Shown piece after piece: positions 1-8,590 of a DNA stretch of 64,000 nt. Location: the NCBI RefSeq assembly GCF_003008555.2, contig NZ_CP027665.1, positions 1,302,001 through 1,366,000 on the forward strand, written 5' to 3'. The DNA comes from Pukyongiella litopenaei. Lineage in GTDB: Bacteria > Pseudomonadota > Alphaproteobacteria > Rhodobacterales > Rhodobacteraceae. The position numbers and the translations under genes were made by a program. Positions within the stretch are counted from its first letter, which is position 1; each line of letters opens with the position of its first letter. A model generated the notes under the pieces. It was not told where the DNA came from. It was given only the letters and a program-made list of their open reading frames with translations, and did no database searches.

Positions 1-2
1 CC

Positions 3-671
3 ATCAACCAGCAGAAGACACGTAGCTGGGCCGCTGGTCTTACGCTGAGGTCGATTACCGAAACCATCGCCGGAGAGAACGGGCTTGATCCGGGGATCAC
101 CGAGGCCGCGGCAAAGATCGTGCCAGGCCATATCGATCAGATCGACGAAAGCGACCTCTCGGTGCTGACGCGTGTCGCGCTGGCGCACGACCTGCTGGCA
201 AAGCCAGCCGGCGGCGTCCTGTTCGTCGGCCGCCGCGCAGACGCGATCAAGGCCTCTGGTGAAGCCACGCCAACGATATCGCTGATCGAACCCGATGTGA
301 CACGATGGGCGGTGCGGCGAAGTTTCAGCGAGGCCACGGGAACGGTAATCGCCACCTATCGTGATCTCGACCAGGGCGAGGACATCGAGGTCAAGATCGG
401 AGACAAGGAACCGGTCAGACGGCTACGGCAGCGGTTTCGTTCAGAACAGGAAGCCCGGGCAGCCGCCAATGCTGAAAGCCGCCGCGCCGGCCGCGCCAAG
501 GAAACGCTCGATATCGAGTTGCCGGGGAATCCGAGCATCATGGCCGAAGCCAAGATTGTCCCGCGCCTGTTCAGCTCGGCCGCGGCCGGTGAGTGGATTG
601 TGGAAACGGCCACGCATGAGGTCGACGAAGGCGGTTACCGGACCACAATCAAGGCGCAACGCCCGGAATAG
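3..671 (+). CDS. phage late control D family protein (tail hub), 5' truncated by window edge
   Basis: The reading frame is open from the window start, so the true start is upstream; the GTG at 120 is internal. The visible 222 residues match the C-terminal part of the P2 gpD family: a stretch on the pattern HIDQIDESDLSVLTRVA, then a basic region rich in QEARAAANAE, and a closing strand ending EGGYRTTIKAQRPE. In P2-like phages gpD forms the hub at the base of the contractile tail tube and belongs to the VgrG-like superfamily. Two further genes follow on the same strand. The family call rests on pattern recognition of the C-terminal half only. Confidence 0.75.
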   Translation: MNQQKTRSWAAGLTLRSITETIAGENGLDPGITEAAAKIVPGHIDQIDESDLSVLTRVALAHDLLAKPAGGVLFVGRRADAIKASGEATPTISLIEPDVTRWAVRRSFSEATGTVIATYRDLDQGEDIEVKIGDKEPVRRLRQRFRSEQEARAAANAESRRAGRAKETLDIELPGNPSIMAEAKIVPRLFSSAAAGEWIVETATHEVDEGGYRTTIKAQRPE

Positions 672-740
672 GGAAGCCGCCAGAGGGATTTACTCGCGCC
701 GCCGGGCATGTTGGCACTGCGTAACCTCTGTGGATCCGCC

Positions 741-1100
741 ATGTCACTGTTCACTTATCGTGCTCGGCTGAGCGAAACGTCGAAAACCCACCCGATCTAC
801 GACGCTGACACCGTCCGGCTGGTCGCAGACCTCGGCTTTGGTCTGCTATCGGAACTCGGCCCGTGTCGGCTCTACGGAATCGATGCGCCGGAAATGCGTG
901 GCGCTGATCGGCCCGCCGGTATCGCCGCCCGCGATTTCCTTCGGGCCCTGATCGCGCCAGGACAGTGGTTCACAATCAGAACCTTCAGGGACGAAAAGGG
1001 CAAGTACGGCCGCTATCTCTGTGAAATCATCCTGGCGGACGGGACCAACGTGAATGAGCTGTTGGTGGAATCCGGTCATGCAGTCACGCGGGAATATTGA
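741..1100 (+). CDS. thermonuclease (SNase-like) domain protein in prophage
   Basis: About 119 residues covering a compact staphylococcal-nuclease-like OB fold. The motif YGIDAPEMRGADRPAG corresponds to the D-A-PE core of the family, and GKYGRYLCEI carries the glycine/arginine loop; NELLVESGHAV is the usual C-terminal helix. The ATG at 741 is preferred to an upstream start at 708 because homology begins just after it. No signal peptide is visible. The gene sits directly after the tail-hub gene, where phages often carry small accessory genes. It may degrade nucleic acid or act on host DNA; the substrate cannot be told. Confidence 0.7.
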   Translation: MSLFTYRARLSETSKTHPIYDADTVRLVADLGFGLLSELGPCRLYGIDAPEMRGADRPAGIAARDFLRALIAPGQWFTIRTFRDEKGKYGRYLCEIILADGTNVNELLVESGHAVTREY

Positions 1101-1363
1101 AGGTGACGGTTATCGAGTGGTTCAAGACATTGTGGCCGGTGGCGGTAGTTCTTGCCGCATTTGGGATCCGGTTGGAGGTCGGTCAGGCGCTGGGCAAACA
1201 ACGGCATCGGCAGATCGAGAAAGACATTCAGAACGCGGAACGTGCGAATGAAAAGGCTGTTGATGGCCTTCACTCCCGCCTGTCCCGCCACGAGACCGAA
1301 ACCAACCGATACCTGACCGAAATTCGCGACGATATTAAGAAGCTTCTCTCGCGAGAATCCTGA
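1097..1363 (+). CDS. small phage protein with one N-terminal membrane helix and coiled coil
   Basis: 88 residues: a hydrophobic segment at about residues 9-24 (LWPVAVVLAAFGIRLEVG), followed by a charged alpha-helical region (EKDIQNAERANEKAVDGLHSRLSRHETETN) likely to form a coiled coil. The TTG at 1097 overlaps the stop of the nuclease gene, and a GTG at 1103 is an alternative start. Small membrane plus coiled-coil proteins in late phage regions include spanin- and holin-like proteins and DUF2730-type proteins. I do not assign one of these. Confidence 0.5.
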   Translation: MKVTVIEWFKTLWPVAVVLAAFGIRLEVGQALGKQRHRQIEKDIQNAERANEKAVDGLHSRLSRHETETNRYLTEIRDDIKKLLSRES

Positions 1364-1447
1364 AGCGTGTGGCGGCGTTTCCGCACCAGAATCCCGAGCA
1401 TCAAGAAGTCCGCCGCACAAAGTGGGGCGAGATTTCAAATGGCGCCG

Positions 1448-1464
1448 CCGGATTGCAAATCCGG
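1448..1464. other. perfect hairpin resembling a tRNA anticodon arm, between prophage genes and att site
   Basis: CCGGATT GCA AATCCGG is a perfect 7-bp inverted repeat with a three-base centre. It resembles an anticodon arm, and partly complementary ends lie around 1422 and 1499, but no T-arm of the GGTTCRA type follows. A second inverted repeat (TGGTCCCA at 1490-1497, TGGGACCA at 1526-1533) lies just to the right. These may be arm or accessory sites of a phage attachment region or a terminator. Nothing here decides between them. Confidence 0.3.
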
Positions 1465-1568
1465 TCCCGCTGTAAGAAACGCAAAGCTCTGGTCCCACGT
1501 TTTTGCTTTGTTTCTGCTATGTCCTTGGGACCAAGAAACACTATCCCACCAAAAAAACAGAACTTTAT

Positions 1569-1627
1569 GGGGACTGTAACTCCCTCGCGGAGACGCACGC
1601 TTGGTTCGATTCCAAGGTCGCCCACCA
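1569..1627 (+). tRNA. 3' half of a tRNA-Tyr(GUA) gene; probable phage attachment-site copy
   Basis: From 1569 the sequence reads an anticodon arm (GGGA CTGTAAC TCCC, anticodon GTA), a long class II variable arm with a GCG/CGC stem, a perfect T-arm (CTTGG TTCGATT CCAAG), the 3' acceptor strand GTCGCCC, a discriminator A and CCA. No D-arm and no matching 5' acceptor strand (expected GGGCGAC) precede it; the upstream sequence is A-rich and unrelated. This is a tRNA tail lacking its 5' half, as left by integration of an element into tRNA-Tyr. It cannot be a functional tRNA. Confidence 0.75.
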
Positions 1628-1697
1628 TTTCCCCCCTTTCGTTGCAGCATCTGCCGGCCCCCATGCGGCACGGCAGGATCCGGCGGTTCGCCATCCG

Positions 1698-2831
1698 TCA
1701 GCGCGGCATCGGGTTTCTTGCCTTGTTGTAGGGCTTCCAGTCGGTGATCTCGGGGTAATACATCTCGCGCCAGCGGCGGACGCGCGGGTTCATCACGCGG
1801 CGCCACAGCGGCGGGATCATCGCGGCGACGGTCATCACCGGATAGCCGTAGGGCAGTTGCGGCGCCTGCGCATCCGCATAGTTCTGCAGCAGCGGAAACC
1901 GCCGGTCGGGGCGATAATGGTGGTCGGAATGGCGCTGCAGGTTGATCAGCAGCCAGTTCGATGCCTTGTGAGCCGCGTTCCAGGAATGATGCGGTTTGAC
2001 ATGTTCATATGTCCCGTCGCCCAGGTATTTGCGGGTCAGCCCGTAATGTTCGACATAGTTCACCAGTTCGAGTTGCCAGACCGCCGTCCCCGCCTGCACC
2101 AGGAACAGCGCCAGCCCGCCCCATCCGCCCAGCGCCAGCGCCAGCGCCAGCATCACCGCCTGCAATGCCCAGTAGCGGAAGAACGGGTTGGCGGGATCGG
2201 TCCAGGGGCGGTCCTTGCGCGCCAGCTTTTCCTTTTCCGCCCGGAAGGACGACCGCAGGCTCTGGCGCAGCACGCGGGGGTAGAAGCGGTGAAAGCCCTC
2301 GTTGTAGCGCGCGGTGACCGGGTCGCGCGGCGTGCCCACATGGCGGTGATGCACCAGCAGATGCTCGGAGCGGAAATGCGAATACAGCACCATCGCCAGC
2401 AACAGGTCCGCCAGCCAGCGTTCGAGCCGGCTGCGCTGGTGCATCAGTTCGTGGCTGTAATTGATGCCGATGGTTCCGGTCAGCACGCCCATGCCAAAGA
2501 ACACCATGACCTTTTCCAGCACCGACAGGTGGCCGGTATGGGTCACATACCAGATCAGCCCGAACAGGCTGAGCGCCTGGACCGGCACCCAGATCATGGT
2601 CAGCGTGGAATACCACCGCAGGTCATCATCCGGCGTCTGCGGGTCGGCATTTTCCAGGTTCAGGCCGAACACCCCGTCGAGCGCGGCAAAGAGATACCAG
2701 GTCGCCAGCGGCGCCAGCAGCACGGTCCAGCCGCCCGCACAGGCACCGATCCAGACCAGCGGCAGCAGCAGGAGGGATACCCAGAAGGGCAGCGCGCTCT
2801 GCCAGCGGGACAGGGTTTCAGGGGCGATCAT
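1698..2831 (-). CDS. alkB: alkane 1-monooxygenase, AlkB family
   Basis: Integral-membrane non-heme di-iron hydroxylase that oxidises the terminal carbon of medium-chain alkanes using rubredoxin-delivered electrons. The 377-residue product has the full set of histidine boxes: HELMH near residue 127, HLLVHHRH near 157, NYVEHYG in the middle, and the AlkB hallmark LQRHSDHH near 298. Several hydrophobic segments occupy the N-terminal half. The ATG at 2831 is preferred (GAGG about 7 bases upstream) to a GTG at 2858. No rubredoxin or rubredoxin reductase gene is adjacent. The gene lies directly beside the phage attachment site and 33 bases downstream of mutY on the same strand. Confidence 0.93.
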   Translation of the reverse strand: MIAPETLSRWQSALPFWVSLLLLPLVWIGACAGGWTVLLAPLATWYLFAALDGVFGLNLENADPQTPDDDLRWYSTLTMIWVPVQALSLFGLIWYVTHTGHLSVLEKVMVFFGMGVLTGTIGINYSHELMHQRSRLERWLADLLLAMVLYSHFRSEHLLVHHRHVGTPRDPVTARYNEGFHRFYPRVLRQSLRSSFRAEKEKLARKDRPWTDPANPFFRYWALQAVMLALALALGGWGGLALFLVQAGTAVWQLELVNYVEHYGLTRKYLGDGTYEHVKPHHSWNAAHKASNWLLINLQRHSDHHYRPDRRFPLLQNYADAQAPQLPYGYPVMTVAAMIPPLWRRVMNPRVRRWREMYYPEITDWKPYNKARNPMPR

Positions 2832-2864
2832 CCGGCACCTCGCGTTGATTTCCGGCACAGTCTA

Positions 2865-3953
2865 TCAGGTTTCCGCCCTGCCCCAAGGGGACGGCTGGTC
2901 GCGCCACAGGTCAAAGACCTTGCGCATCACCGTGGGCAGATCCGAAGGCCGGAACTCGGCGGCGGACAGGAACGCGCCGCGCCGTGCCGTGCTGGTCTCT
3001 GGCACCTCGGCCGCGCGCACCGCCAGCCGCAGGTGGAAATGGGTGAAGGTATGGCGCACCTCGCCCGGCAGGTCGCGCCAGTCCGCCTCGAGCGGCGGCG
3101 CGTCGGCCGGGTTGTCGCCCCAGTCCGAACCGGGCCAGCCCAGCATGCCGCCCAGCAGCCCGCTGTCGGGCCGGCGTTCCAGCAACAGCGCCCCGTCCAT
3201 CCGACGGGCCACATAGACGACGCCGCGCCGGACGGGTTTGGGGGTTTTCGGGCTGCGGCGCGGCAGCGCCGCGGCGATCCCGGTGGCACGGGCGGCGCAG
3301 CGCGGGCGCAGCGGGCAGATGCCGCAGGCGGGGGATTTCGGCGTGCAGATGGTCGCACCCAGGTCCATGACCGCCTGCGCGTAGTCGCCGGGACGGACCT
3401 TCGGCGTCAGTCCGGCGGCATGGGCCCGCAGCGCGGATTTGGCCGCGGGCAGCGGTGTCTCGACGGCAAACAGCCGCGCCATCACCCGTTCCACATTGCC
3501 GTCGACCACCGTTTCCGGCCGGTCAAAGGCGATCGCGGCGATGGCCGCCGCCGTGTAGGGGCCGATCCCCGGCAGATCGCGCAGCGCCTCGGCGGTATCG
3601 GGAAACCGCCCGCCCAGATCACCGGCAACCACGCGGGCGCATTTCAGCAGGTTGCGGGCGCGCGCGTAATATCCCAGCCCGGCCCATTCCCCCATCACCC
3701 GCGCATCGTCGGCGGCCGCCAGGTCCCCGACCGTGGGCCAGAGAGCGGTGAACCGCTCGTAATAGCCCCTGACCGCGGCCACGGTGGTCTGTTGCAGCAT
3801 CACCTCGGACAGCCAGACCCGGTAGGGATCGGGCCGGATGCCGCGGGCGCGGTCGGCCGGGCCGACGCGCCAGGGCAGATCGCGGGCGTGGCGGTCATAC
3901 CAGCCCAGCAGGATGTGCGCGGTTTCATGGCCGGTCACGGCATCGTCACGCAT
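2865..3953 (-). CDS. mutY: A/G-specific adenine DNA glycosylase
   Basis: Removes adenine mispaired with 8-oxoguanine in base excision repair. The 362-residue protein shows the helix-hairpin-helix LPGIGPYTAA at about 127-136, the catalytic Glu in SEVMLQQT (E50), the catalytic Asp in VDGNVERV (D151), and the four cysteines of the [4Fe-4S] cluster at C203, C210, C213 and C219 with the C-X6-C-X2-C-X5-C spacing. The C-terminal third is the NUDIX-like 8-oxoG-recognition domain. It is divergent from the DUF721 gene, with an 83-base shared upstream region. Confidence 0.96.
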   Translation of the reverse strand: MRDDAVTGHETAHILLGWYDRHARDLPWRVGPADRARGIRPDPYRVWLSEVMLQQTTVAAVRGYYERFTALWPTVGDLAAADDARVMGEWAGLGYYARARNLLKCARVVAGDLGGRFPDTAEALRDLPGIGPYTAAAIAAIAFDRPETVVDGNVERVMARLFAVETPLPAAKSALRAHAAGLTPKVRPGDYAQAVMDLGATICTPKSPACGICPLRPRCAARATGIAAALPRRSPKTPKPVRRGVVYVARRMDGALLLERRPDSGLLGGMLGWPGSDWGDNPADAPPLEADWRDLPGEVRHTFTHFHLRLAVRAAEVPETSTARRGAFLSAAEFRPSDLPTVMRKVFDLWRDQPSPWGRAET

Positions 3954-4036
3954 GTTTTATGTCATCCCCGTGCCGGTTTCGCTGGCGCCCGTCGCACCGC
4001 CGCCTAAGATACAAGCAACCGCAGGGGACACCAGCG

Positions 4037-4552
4037 ATGAAACGGGCCGGTCACAGGCGCAACTCCACCACGCGCGGATTCAAGCGCACGTCGAACCTGC
4101 TGGGTGAACGCATCCGCAAGGCGGGCGAGAGCCGTGGCTTTGCCGTGTCGCGTCTGCTGACCCACTGGGAAGAAATCGCCGGCGCCGATATCGCCGCCGT
4201 CGCGCGGCCGGTCAAGGTCGGCTATGCGCGGGGCGGCTTTGGCGCCACCCTGACGGTGCTGACCACCGGGGCGCAGGCGCCGCTGCTGGAGATGCAGAAG
4301 GAACGGCTGCGCGAACGGGTGAACGCGGTCTATGGCTACAACGCCATCGCCCGGGTGCAGATCACCCAGACCGCGCCCACCGGCTTTGCCGAAGGCCAGG
4401 CGCAGTTCACGCCGAAACCGGCCGCCGACCCCGCGACCGCACCCGAAACCCGGCGCCTGGCGGCCGAAACCGCCGCGCCCGTGCAGGACGGTGATCTGCG
4501 CGACGCCCTTGAACGTCTGGGCCGCAACGTCCTATCCAGAAACCGAAACTGA
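4037..4552 (+). CDS. DUF721 (DciA-like) protein
   Basis: A 171-residue protein whose first two thirds match DUF721: LLGERIRKAGESRGFAVSRL, then LTHWEEIAGADIAAVARPVK and a basic strand-rich part. DUF721 proteins include DciA, which loads the replicative helicase in bacteria lacking DnaC/DnaI. That role is an inference from the family. The C-terminal 60 residues are Pro/Ala-rich and end in a short helix. ATG 4037 is chosen because AGGGGA lies 8-10 bases upstream. It is followed by the DsbA-like gene with a 13-base gap, a pairing common in Rhodobacterales. Confidence 0.8.
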   Translation: MKRAGHRRNSTTRGFKRTSNLLGERIRKAGESRGFAVSRLLTHWEEIAGADIAAVARPVKVGYARGGFGATLTVLTTGAQAPLLEMQKERLRERVNAVYGYNAIARVQITQTAPTGFAEGQAQFTPKPAADPATAPETRRLAAETAAPVQDGDLRDALERLGRNVLSRNRN

Positions 4553-4565
4553 AAAAGAGGCATCC

Positions 4566-5204
4566 ATGATCCGCCCGGTTGCGCTGCTGATCGCAGCAAC
4601 CCTTTTCGCCCTGTCCACCCTCGCGGTGGCCAGCCTTTCCCCGAACGCCGCCCAGGCCCAGGAAACCGACAGCGCGTCCATCGTCGAGATGACGCAGGGC
4701 GCGGCCGACGCGCCGGTGACGATCATCGAATACGCCTCGTTCACCTGCCCGCATTGCGCCACGTTTCACCTCGAGACCTATCCCCGGCTCAAGGCCGACT
4801 ACATCGACACCGGCAAGGTGCGGCTGATCTATCGCGAGGTCTATTTCGACCGTTTCGGCCTGTGGGCCTCGATGATCGCGCGCTGCGGCGGGCCCGAGAA
4901 GTTCTTTGGCATCTCCGAACTGATCTACAAGGGCCAGAAGGACTGGACCAGCGCCGGCGGGCCGACCGAGATCGTCGATGAACTGCGCAAGATCGGACGG
5001 CTGGCCGGGCTCGACAACGACACGCTCGAAGCCTGCCTGCAGGACGGCGACCGGGCGCAGGCGCTCGTGACCTGGTATCAGGACAACGCCAAGGCCGACA
5101 ACATCACCGCCACGCCCAGCTTCATCATGAACGGCGAACCGGTGTCGAACCAGTCCTATGCGGATTTCTCGGCGGTGATCGACGCGGAACTGGCCAGGCA
5201 ATGA
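4566..5204 (+). CDS. periplasmic DsbA-family thiol:disulfide oxidoreductase
   Basis: A 212-residue exported thioredoxin-fold protein. A signal peptide runs to about residue 32 (hydrophobic core LLIAATLFALSTLAVA, cleavage near AAQAQ). The active-site motif CPHC is at residues 61-64 in EYASFTCPHCATFH, and the cis-Pro loop is in ATPSFIMNG near the C-terminus. It resembles the DsbA/DsbG-like thioredoxin_4 group (BdbD type) more than E. coli DsbA. AGAGG lies upstream of the ATG. The stop overlaps the start of the next gene (ATGA). Confidence 0.88.
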   Translation: MIRPVALLIAATLFALSTLAVASLSPNAAQAQETDSASIVEMTQGAADAPVTIIEYASFTCPHCATFHLETYPRLKADYIDTGKVRLIYREVYFDRFGLWASMIARCGGPEKFFGISELIYKGQKDWTSAGGPTEIVDELRKIGRLAGLDNDTLEACLQDGDRAQALVTWYQDNAKADNITATPSFIMNGEPVSNQSYADFSAVIDAELARQ

Positions 5205-6319
5205 CCGCCCCGCTCGCCGGGCTGAAGGTCGTCGAACTGGCCCGGATCCTGGCCGGCCCCTGGGCCGGTCAGACATTGTCGGACCTGGGCGCCGAGGTGA
5301 TCAAGGTTGAGGCGCCCGCGGGCGACGACACCCGCAGCTGGGGCCCGCCCTTCATCACCCGCGACGATGACGTGTCGGCCGCCTATTACCATTCCTGCAA
5401 CCGGGGCAAGGCGTCGGTCATCGCCGATTTCTCGACGCCCGAGGGGCAGCAGAAGGTGCGCGACCTGGTCGCTGACGCGGATATCCTGATCGAGAATTTC
5501 AAGGTCGGCGGGCTGAAGAAATACGGGCTGGACTACCCCAGCCTCAGCGCCCTGAATCCCGGCCTGATCTACTGTTCGATCACCGGGTTCGGGCAGGATG
5601 GCCCCTATGCCCACCGGCCCGGATACGATTTCGTCATCCAGGGCATGTCGGGGCTGATGTCGATCACCGGCGCCCCCGAAGGCCAGCCGCAAAAGGCCGG
5701 CGTGGCGGTCTGCGACGTGTTTACCGGCATCTATTCGGTATCGGCCATCCTGGCGGCGCTGCACCAGCGCCACGGCACCGGGCGCGGCCAGCATATCGAC
5801 ATGGCGCTGCTCGACGTGTCTGTGGCGATCACCGCCAACCAGGCGTTGAACTACCTGGCCACCGGCACCGCGCCGGGGCGCATGGGCAATGCGCATATGA
5901 ACCTCACGCCCTACGAGGTGTTCGACTGCGCCGACGGCTACCTGATCATCGCAACCGGGAACGACCGCCAGTATCAGAGCCTGTGCCGGGTCCTGGGGCT
6001 GGACGCGCTGGCCCGGGACCCCCGGTTCCTGCGTAACAAGGACCGGCTGGCCAACCGGGACGATCTGCGCCGGCGCATCAACGAGGTGACCGCGCAATGG
6101 GCGAGGACCGATCTCCAGGCCGCCTGCGAACAGGCCGGCGTGCCGGTGGGACCGATCAATGACCTGGCCGATGTCATGACCGATCCGCAGGTCCGGTCGC
6201 GCGGGATGCAGATCGAACTGGACGGGGTTCCGGGGGTGCGCTCGCCATTCCGGTTCTCAGACGCCGAGCTGACCCTGCACCGCCCCGCCCCCAAACTGGG
6301 CGAAGACGACCCCGCCTGA
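5201..6319 (+). CDS. CaiB/BaiF (class III) CoA-transferase family protein
   Basis: A 372-residue member of the formyl-CoA transferase/CaiB family. It has the N-terminal ARILAGPWAGQTLSDLGAEV nucleotide-type fold, the VIQGMSGLMSITG region and the catalytic Asp in VAVCDVFTG (D172), which forms the acyl-aspartyl intermediate in this family. The CoA donor and acceptor cannot be read from sequence; oxalate, carnitine, mesaconate and short dicarboxylates are all known substrates. It is translationally coupled to the DsbA-like gene. Confidence 0.88.
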   Translation: MTAPLAGLKVVELARILAGPWAGQTLSDLGAEVIKVEAPAGDDTRSWGPPFITRDDDVSAAYYHSCNRGKASVIADFSTPEGQQKVRDLVADADILIENFKVGGLKKYGLDYPSLSALNPGLIYCSITGFGQDGPYAHRPGYDFVIQGMSGLMSITGAPEGQPQKAGVAVCDVFTGIYSVSAILAALHQRHGTGRGQHIDMALLDVSVAITANQALNYLATGTAPGRMGNAHMNLTPYEVFDCADGYLIIATGNDRQYQSLCRVLGLDALARDPRFLRNKDRLANRDDLRRRINEVTAQWARTDLQAACEQAGVPVGPINDLADVMTDPQVRSRGMQIELDGVPGVRSPFRFSDAELTLHRPAPKLGEDDPA

Positions 6320-6340
6320 CCCGGCGACGGCCGGAGACGG

Positions 6341-7360
6341 TCAGGGCGGCGGCGCCACAGCCCGCAGGCGGTCACGCAGTGCCGCATCGTCTTCGATCTG
6401 CAACCGAACCGGCAGGGTGATCACCCGGGACCGGAACGCGGCGGGCAGGCGCACGGCATCCTTTTCGGTGGTAACCAGCTGCGCCCCGGTGGCGCGGGCC
6501 TCGGCCTCGAGGCGGTGCATCAGCGCGGGCGTCAGCGGCTGGTGGTCGTCCAGCGCCTCGGCCCGCCTCAGATCGGCGCCGAGCCCGCGCAGGGTGGCAA
6601 AGAATTTCTCGGGATGGCCGATCCCGGCAAAGGCCAGCACCGGCGCGCCGGTCCAGTCCATGCCCGTCTGCAGGGGCGCGACCGCGCCGCGCGCGCGCGC
6701 CACGGCGCCGGTCCACCCGCCCCAGATGTCGTCGAACCGCGCCTGCGCGGCATCGTCGCCCAGCGACAGCAACAGGTCGGCCCGCGCCAGTCCGGTCTGC
6801 ACCGGTTCGCGCAGCGGCCCTGCGGGCAGGCAGCGCCCGTTGCCGAACCCGCGCGCGGCGTCGACCACCACGACCGAGAAATCCCTGGCCAGCGCCGGAT
6901 TCTGAAATCCGTCATCGAGCAGGATCACCGTCGCCCCTGCCGCCACCGCCGCCCGCGCCCCGGCCGCGCGATCGCGGGCCACCCAGATCTCGGCAAAGGC
7001 CGCCAGCAACAACGGTTCGTCGCCGGTCTGCGCGGCCGTATGGCGGCGCGGGTCTACCTGTTTGGGGCCGGTCAGGGTGCCGCCATAGCCGCGACTGACC
7101 ACATGCGGTTCGTGACCGATGGCGCGCAACGCCTCGATCATCCAGATCACCGTCGGCGTCTTGCCGGTGCCGCCGGCATTCAGGTTGCCGATACAGATCA
7201 CCGGAACCCCGACGGTCTCGTGCTGACCCTGTCCCTGGCCCTGCCCCCGTGCCAGCCGCCGCGCCGTGGCGCGGGCATAGGCCAGCCCCAGCGGCGCCAG
7301 CACGCGCGCCTGCCAGCCGGGGCGGTCGGGCGGGTTGCTCCAGAATTCAGGTTCCCGCAT
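6341..7360 (-). CDS. lpxK: tetraacyldisaccharide 4'-kinase
   Basis: Phosphorylates the 4' position of the lipid A disaccharide at the inner membrane. The 339-residue protein contains the LpxK P-loop [15 protein letters not shown] at about 59-73, the DDGFQNPAL motif, and a C-terminal domain with the [13 protein letters not shown] motif. Its start overlaps the end of waaA by 14 bases, so the two are probably coupled. A short Gly-Gln repeat (GQGQGQGQ) precedes the P-loop. It is convergent with the CoA-transferase gene, 21 bases away. Confidence 0.94.
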   Translation of the reverse strand: MREPEFWSNPPDRPGWQARVLAPLGLAYARATARRLARGQGQGQGQHETVGVPVICIGNLNAGGTGKTPTVIWMIEALRAIGHEPHVVSRGYGGTLTGPKQVDPRRHTAAQTGDEPLLLAAFAEIWVARDRAAGARAAVAAGATVILLDDGFQNPALARDFSVVVVDAARGFGNGRCLPAGPLREPVQTGLARADLLLSLGDDAAQARFDDIWGGWTGAVARARGAVAPLQTGMDWTGAPVLAFAGIGHPEKFFATLRGLGADLRRAEALDDHQPLTPALMHRLEAEARATGAQLVTTEKDAVRLPAAFRSRVITLPVRLQIEDDAALRDRLRAVAPPP

Positions 7361-8585
7361 GGGATGCCCCGCGCCGGTCCAGCAGATCCTGCACCATCTC
7401 GCCCAGCTGGTCGACCAGCCCCGCGCCCTCGGTCACGGTTTCCCACCCCGCCAGCGCCATCGCGGCGGCGGTGTCGGGGGCGATGAGTTCGACCACCGCT
7501 TCGCCCAGCGCGTCGCCATCGGAGACCGCGCGCGCCGCGCCGGCGGCGAACAGCCGGTTCCAGGCATCCGCCTGGCCCTGGCGATACGGGCCACATAGCA
7601 GCGCCGAACCCAGCGCCGCGGCATCCAGCGGATTGCCGGTCGTCCCCGGACCGGCCAGCGTGCCGCCGACAAAGGTCAGCGGCGCCAGCCGGTACCACAG
7701 CCCCAGGTCGTCACCGTCCCGCGCCAGCACCACCTGCACGTTGTCCTCGATCCCCTCGCCCGCGTCCCAATCGGCCACTCGCAGCCCCGACCGCCCCAGC
7801 CGGACCGCAAGGGCGGCGGCATCCTGCGGCGAGGCCGCCGCGACGATCAGCAACAGGCGATGCAGCAGCCTCAGCGCGTATCGGTGCGCGCGCAGGATGT
7901 CATCGGCCTCGGACCCGCGGGCATGGGCGACGAGCCAGGCCGGGCGGGCCGCAAGGTCGGCGGTGACCTGGGCCAGGTCGCTGTCGGCACAGAGCGGCGG
8001 CATCGGACTGCTGCACAGGGGTTCGGACATCTGCAGCTTGGCCTCGGGCAGCCCGACCCGGCGCGCGGTATCGCGGCTGCGCGCACCGGTGACCATGACG
8101 GTGTCAAAGCAGTTCAGGCTGGCGCGCAGGAGATCGGGCAGCCAGCCGTGGCTGCGGATCTGGAAATCGGCGGCATTCACATCGAACAGGAGCATCGGAA
8201 TGCCCCGGCTGCGGGCCGCGGTCAGCAGGTTCGGCAACAGGATCCCGCCCGCCCAGAGGCACAGGTCGGGGCGCCAGTGGTCCAGGAACGCCTCATTGGC
8301 CGCGGGGTGATCGCTGGTCAGCGTCTCGAAGATCTCGGGCTGCGGATCGGTGGTTCGAACCAGCGCGGCGGCGCCCCCGTCCTCGGCGGTGACGAGGATG
8401 TTCAGGTGGTCGCGTTGCAACTGCAACCGGCGGCCCAGCGCGTCCACGGCGGGCAGCCGGTCGGCACTGGCCGCGTGCAGCCAGACCAGTTCGCCCTTTG
8501 GCCGTGGCGATACCGGCCCCCGGTCAGGCGGCGCCCGCCGCCGCGACAGCGCGTGATAGGCCGCCAGGCTGAGCGAGCGGCCCAC
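7347..8585 (-). CDS. waaA: 3-deoxy-D-manno-octulosonic acid (Kdo) transferase
   Basis: Transfers Kdo from CMP-Kdo to lipid IVA. The 412-residue GT-B fold has the N-terminal glycosyltransferase domain with [13 protein letters not shown] and ILVTAEDGG, and the C-terminal [24 protein letters not shown] that matches the GG-G-NxLEPA region of the family. A GTG at 8585 preceded by TGAGGCCC is the start. It lies 5 bases after the DUF4170 gene and overlaps lpxK, forming a DUF4170-waaA-lpxK unit. Whether it adds one or two Kdo residues cannot be read. Confidence 0.92.
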   Translation of the reverse strand: MGRSLSLAAYHALSRRRAPPDRGPVSPRPKGELVWLHAASADRLPAVDALGRRLQLQRDHLNILVTAEDGGAAALVRTTDPQPEIFETLTSDHPAANEAFLDHWRPDLCLWAGGILLPNLLTAARSRGIPMLLFDVNAADFQIRSHGWLPDLLRASLNCFDTVMVTGARSRDTARRVGLPEAKLQMSEPLCSSPMPPLCADSDLAQVTADLAARPAWLVAHARGSEADDILRAHRYALRLLHRLLLIVAAASPQDAAALAVRLGRSGLRVADWDAGEGIEDNVQVVLARDGDDLGLWYRLAPLTFVGGTLAGPGTTGNPLDAAALGSALLCGPYRQGQADAWNRLFAAGAARAVSDGDALGEAVVELIAPDTAAAMALAGWETVTEGAGLVDQLGEMVQDLLDRRGASHAGT

Positions 8586-8590
8586 GGGCC

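Larger units (their letters stand above)
1..1627. mobile_element. right end of an integrated P2-type prophage or phage-derived element
   Basis: The segment contains a phage late-control-D (tail hub) gene, two small genes downstream of it on the same strand, and then an isolated 3' half of a tRNA-Tyr gene at 1569-1627. Integration at the 3' end of a tRNA gene is a known habit of temperate phages and islands, and the partial tRNA is what one end of such an insertion should look like. No integrase is in the window, so the remainder of the element must lie to the left. Whether it is an intact phage or a remnant cannot be judged here. Confidence 0.7.

Noticed and set aside
1422-1499. Possible tRNA-Cys or tRNA-Ala with the 1448-1464 hairpin as anticodon arm
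   Set aside because: The ends pair partly, but there is no T-arm with GGTTCRA and no acceptable D-arm on either strand.
1503-4007. 834-residue plus-strand open frame
   Set aside because: It runs antisense to alkB and mutY, whose motifs are unmistakable; the translation is Arg/His/Gln/Pro-rich as expected of a GC-rich shadow frame.
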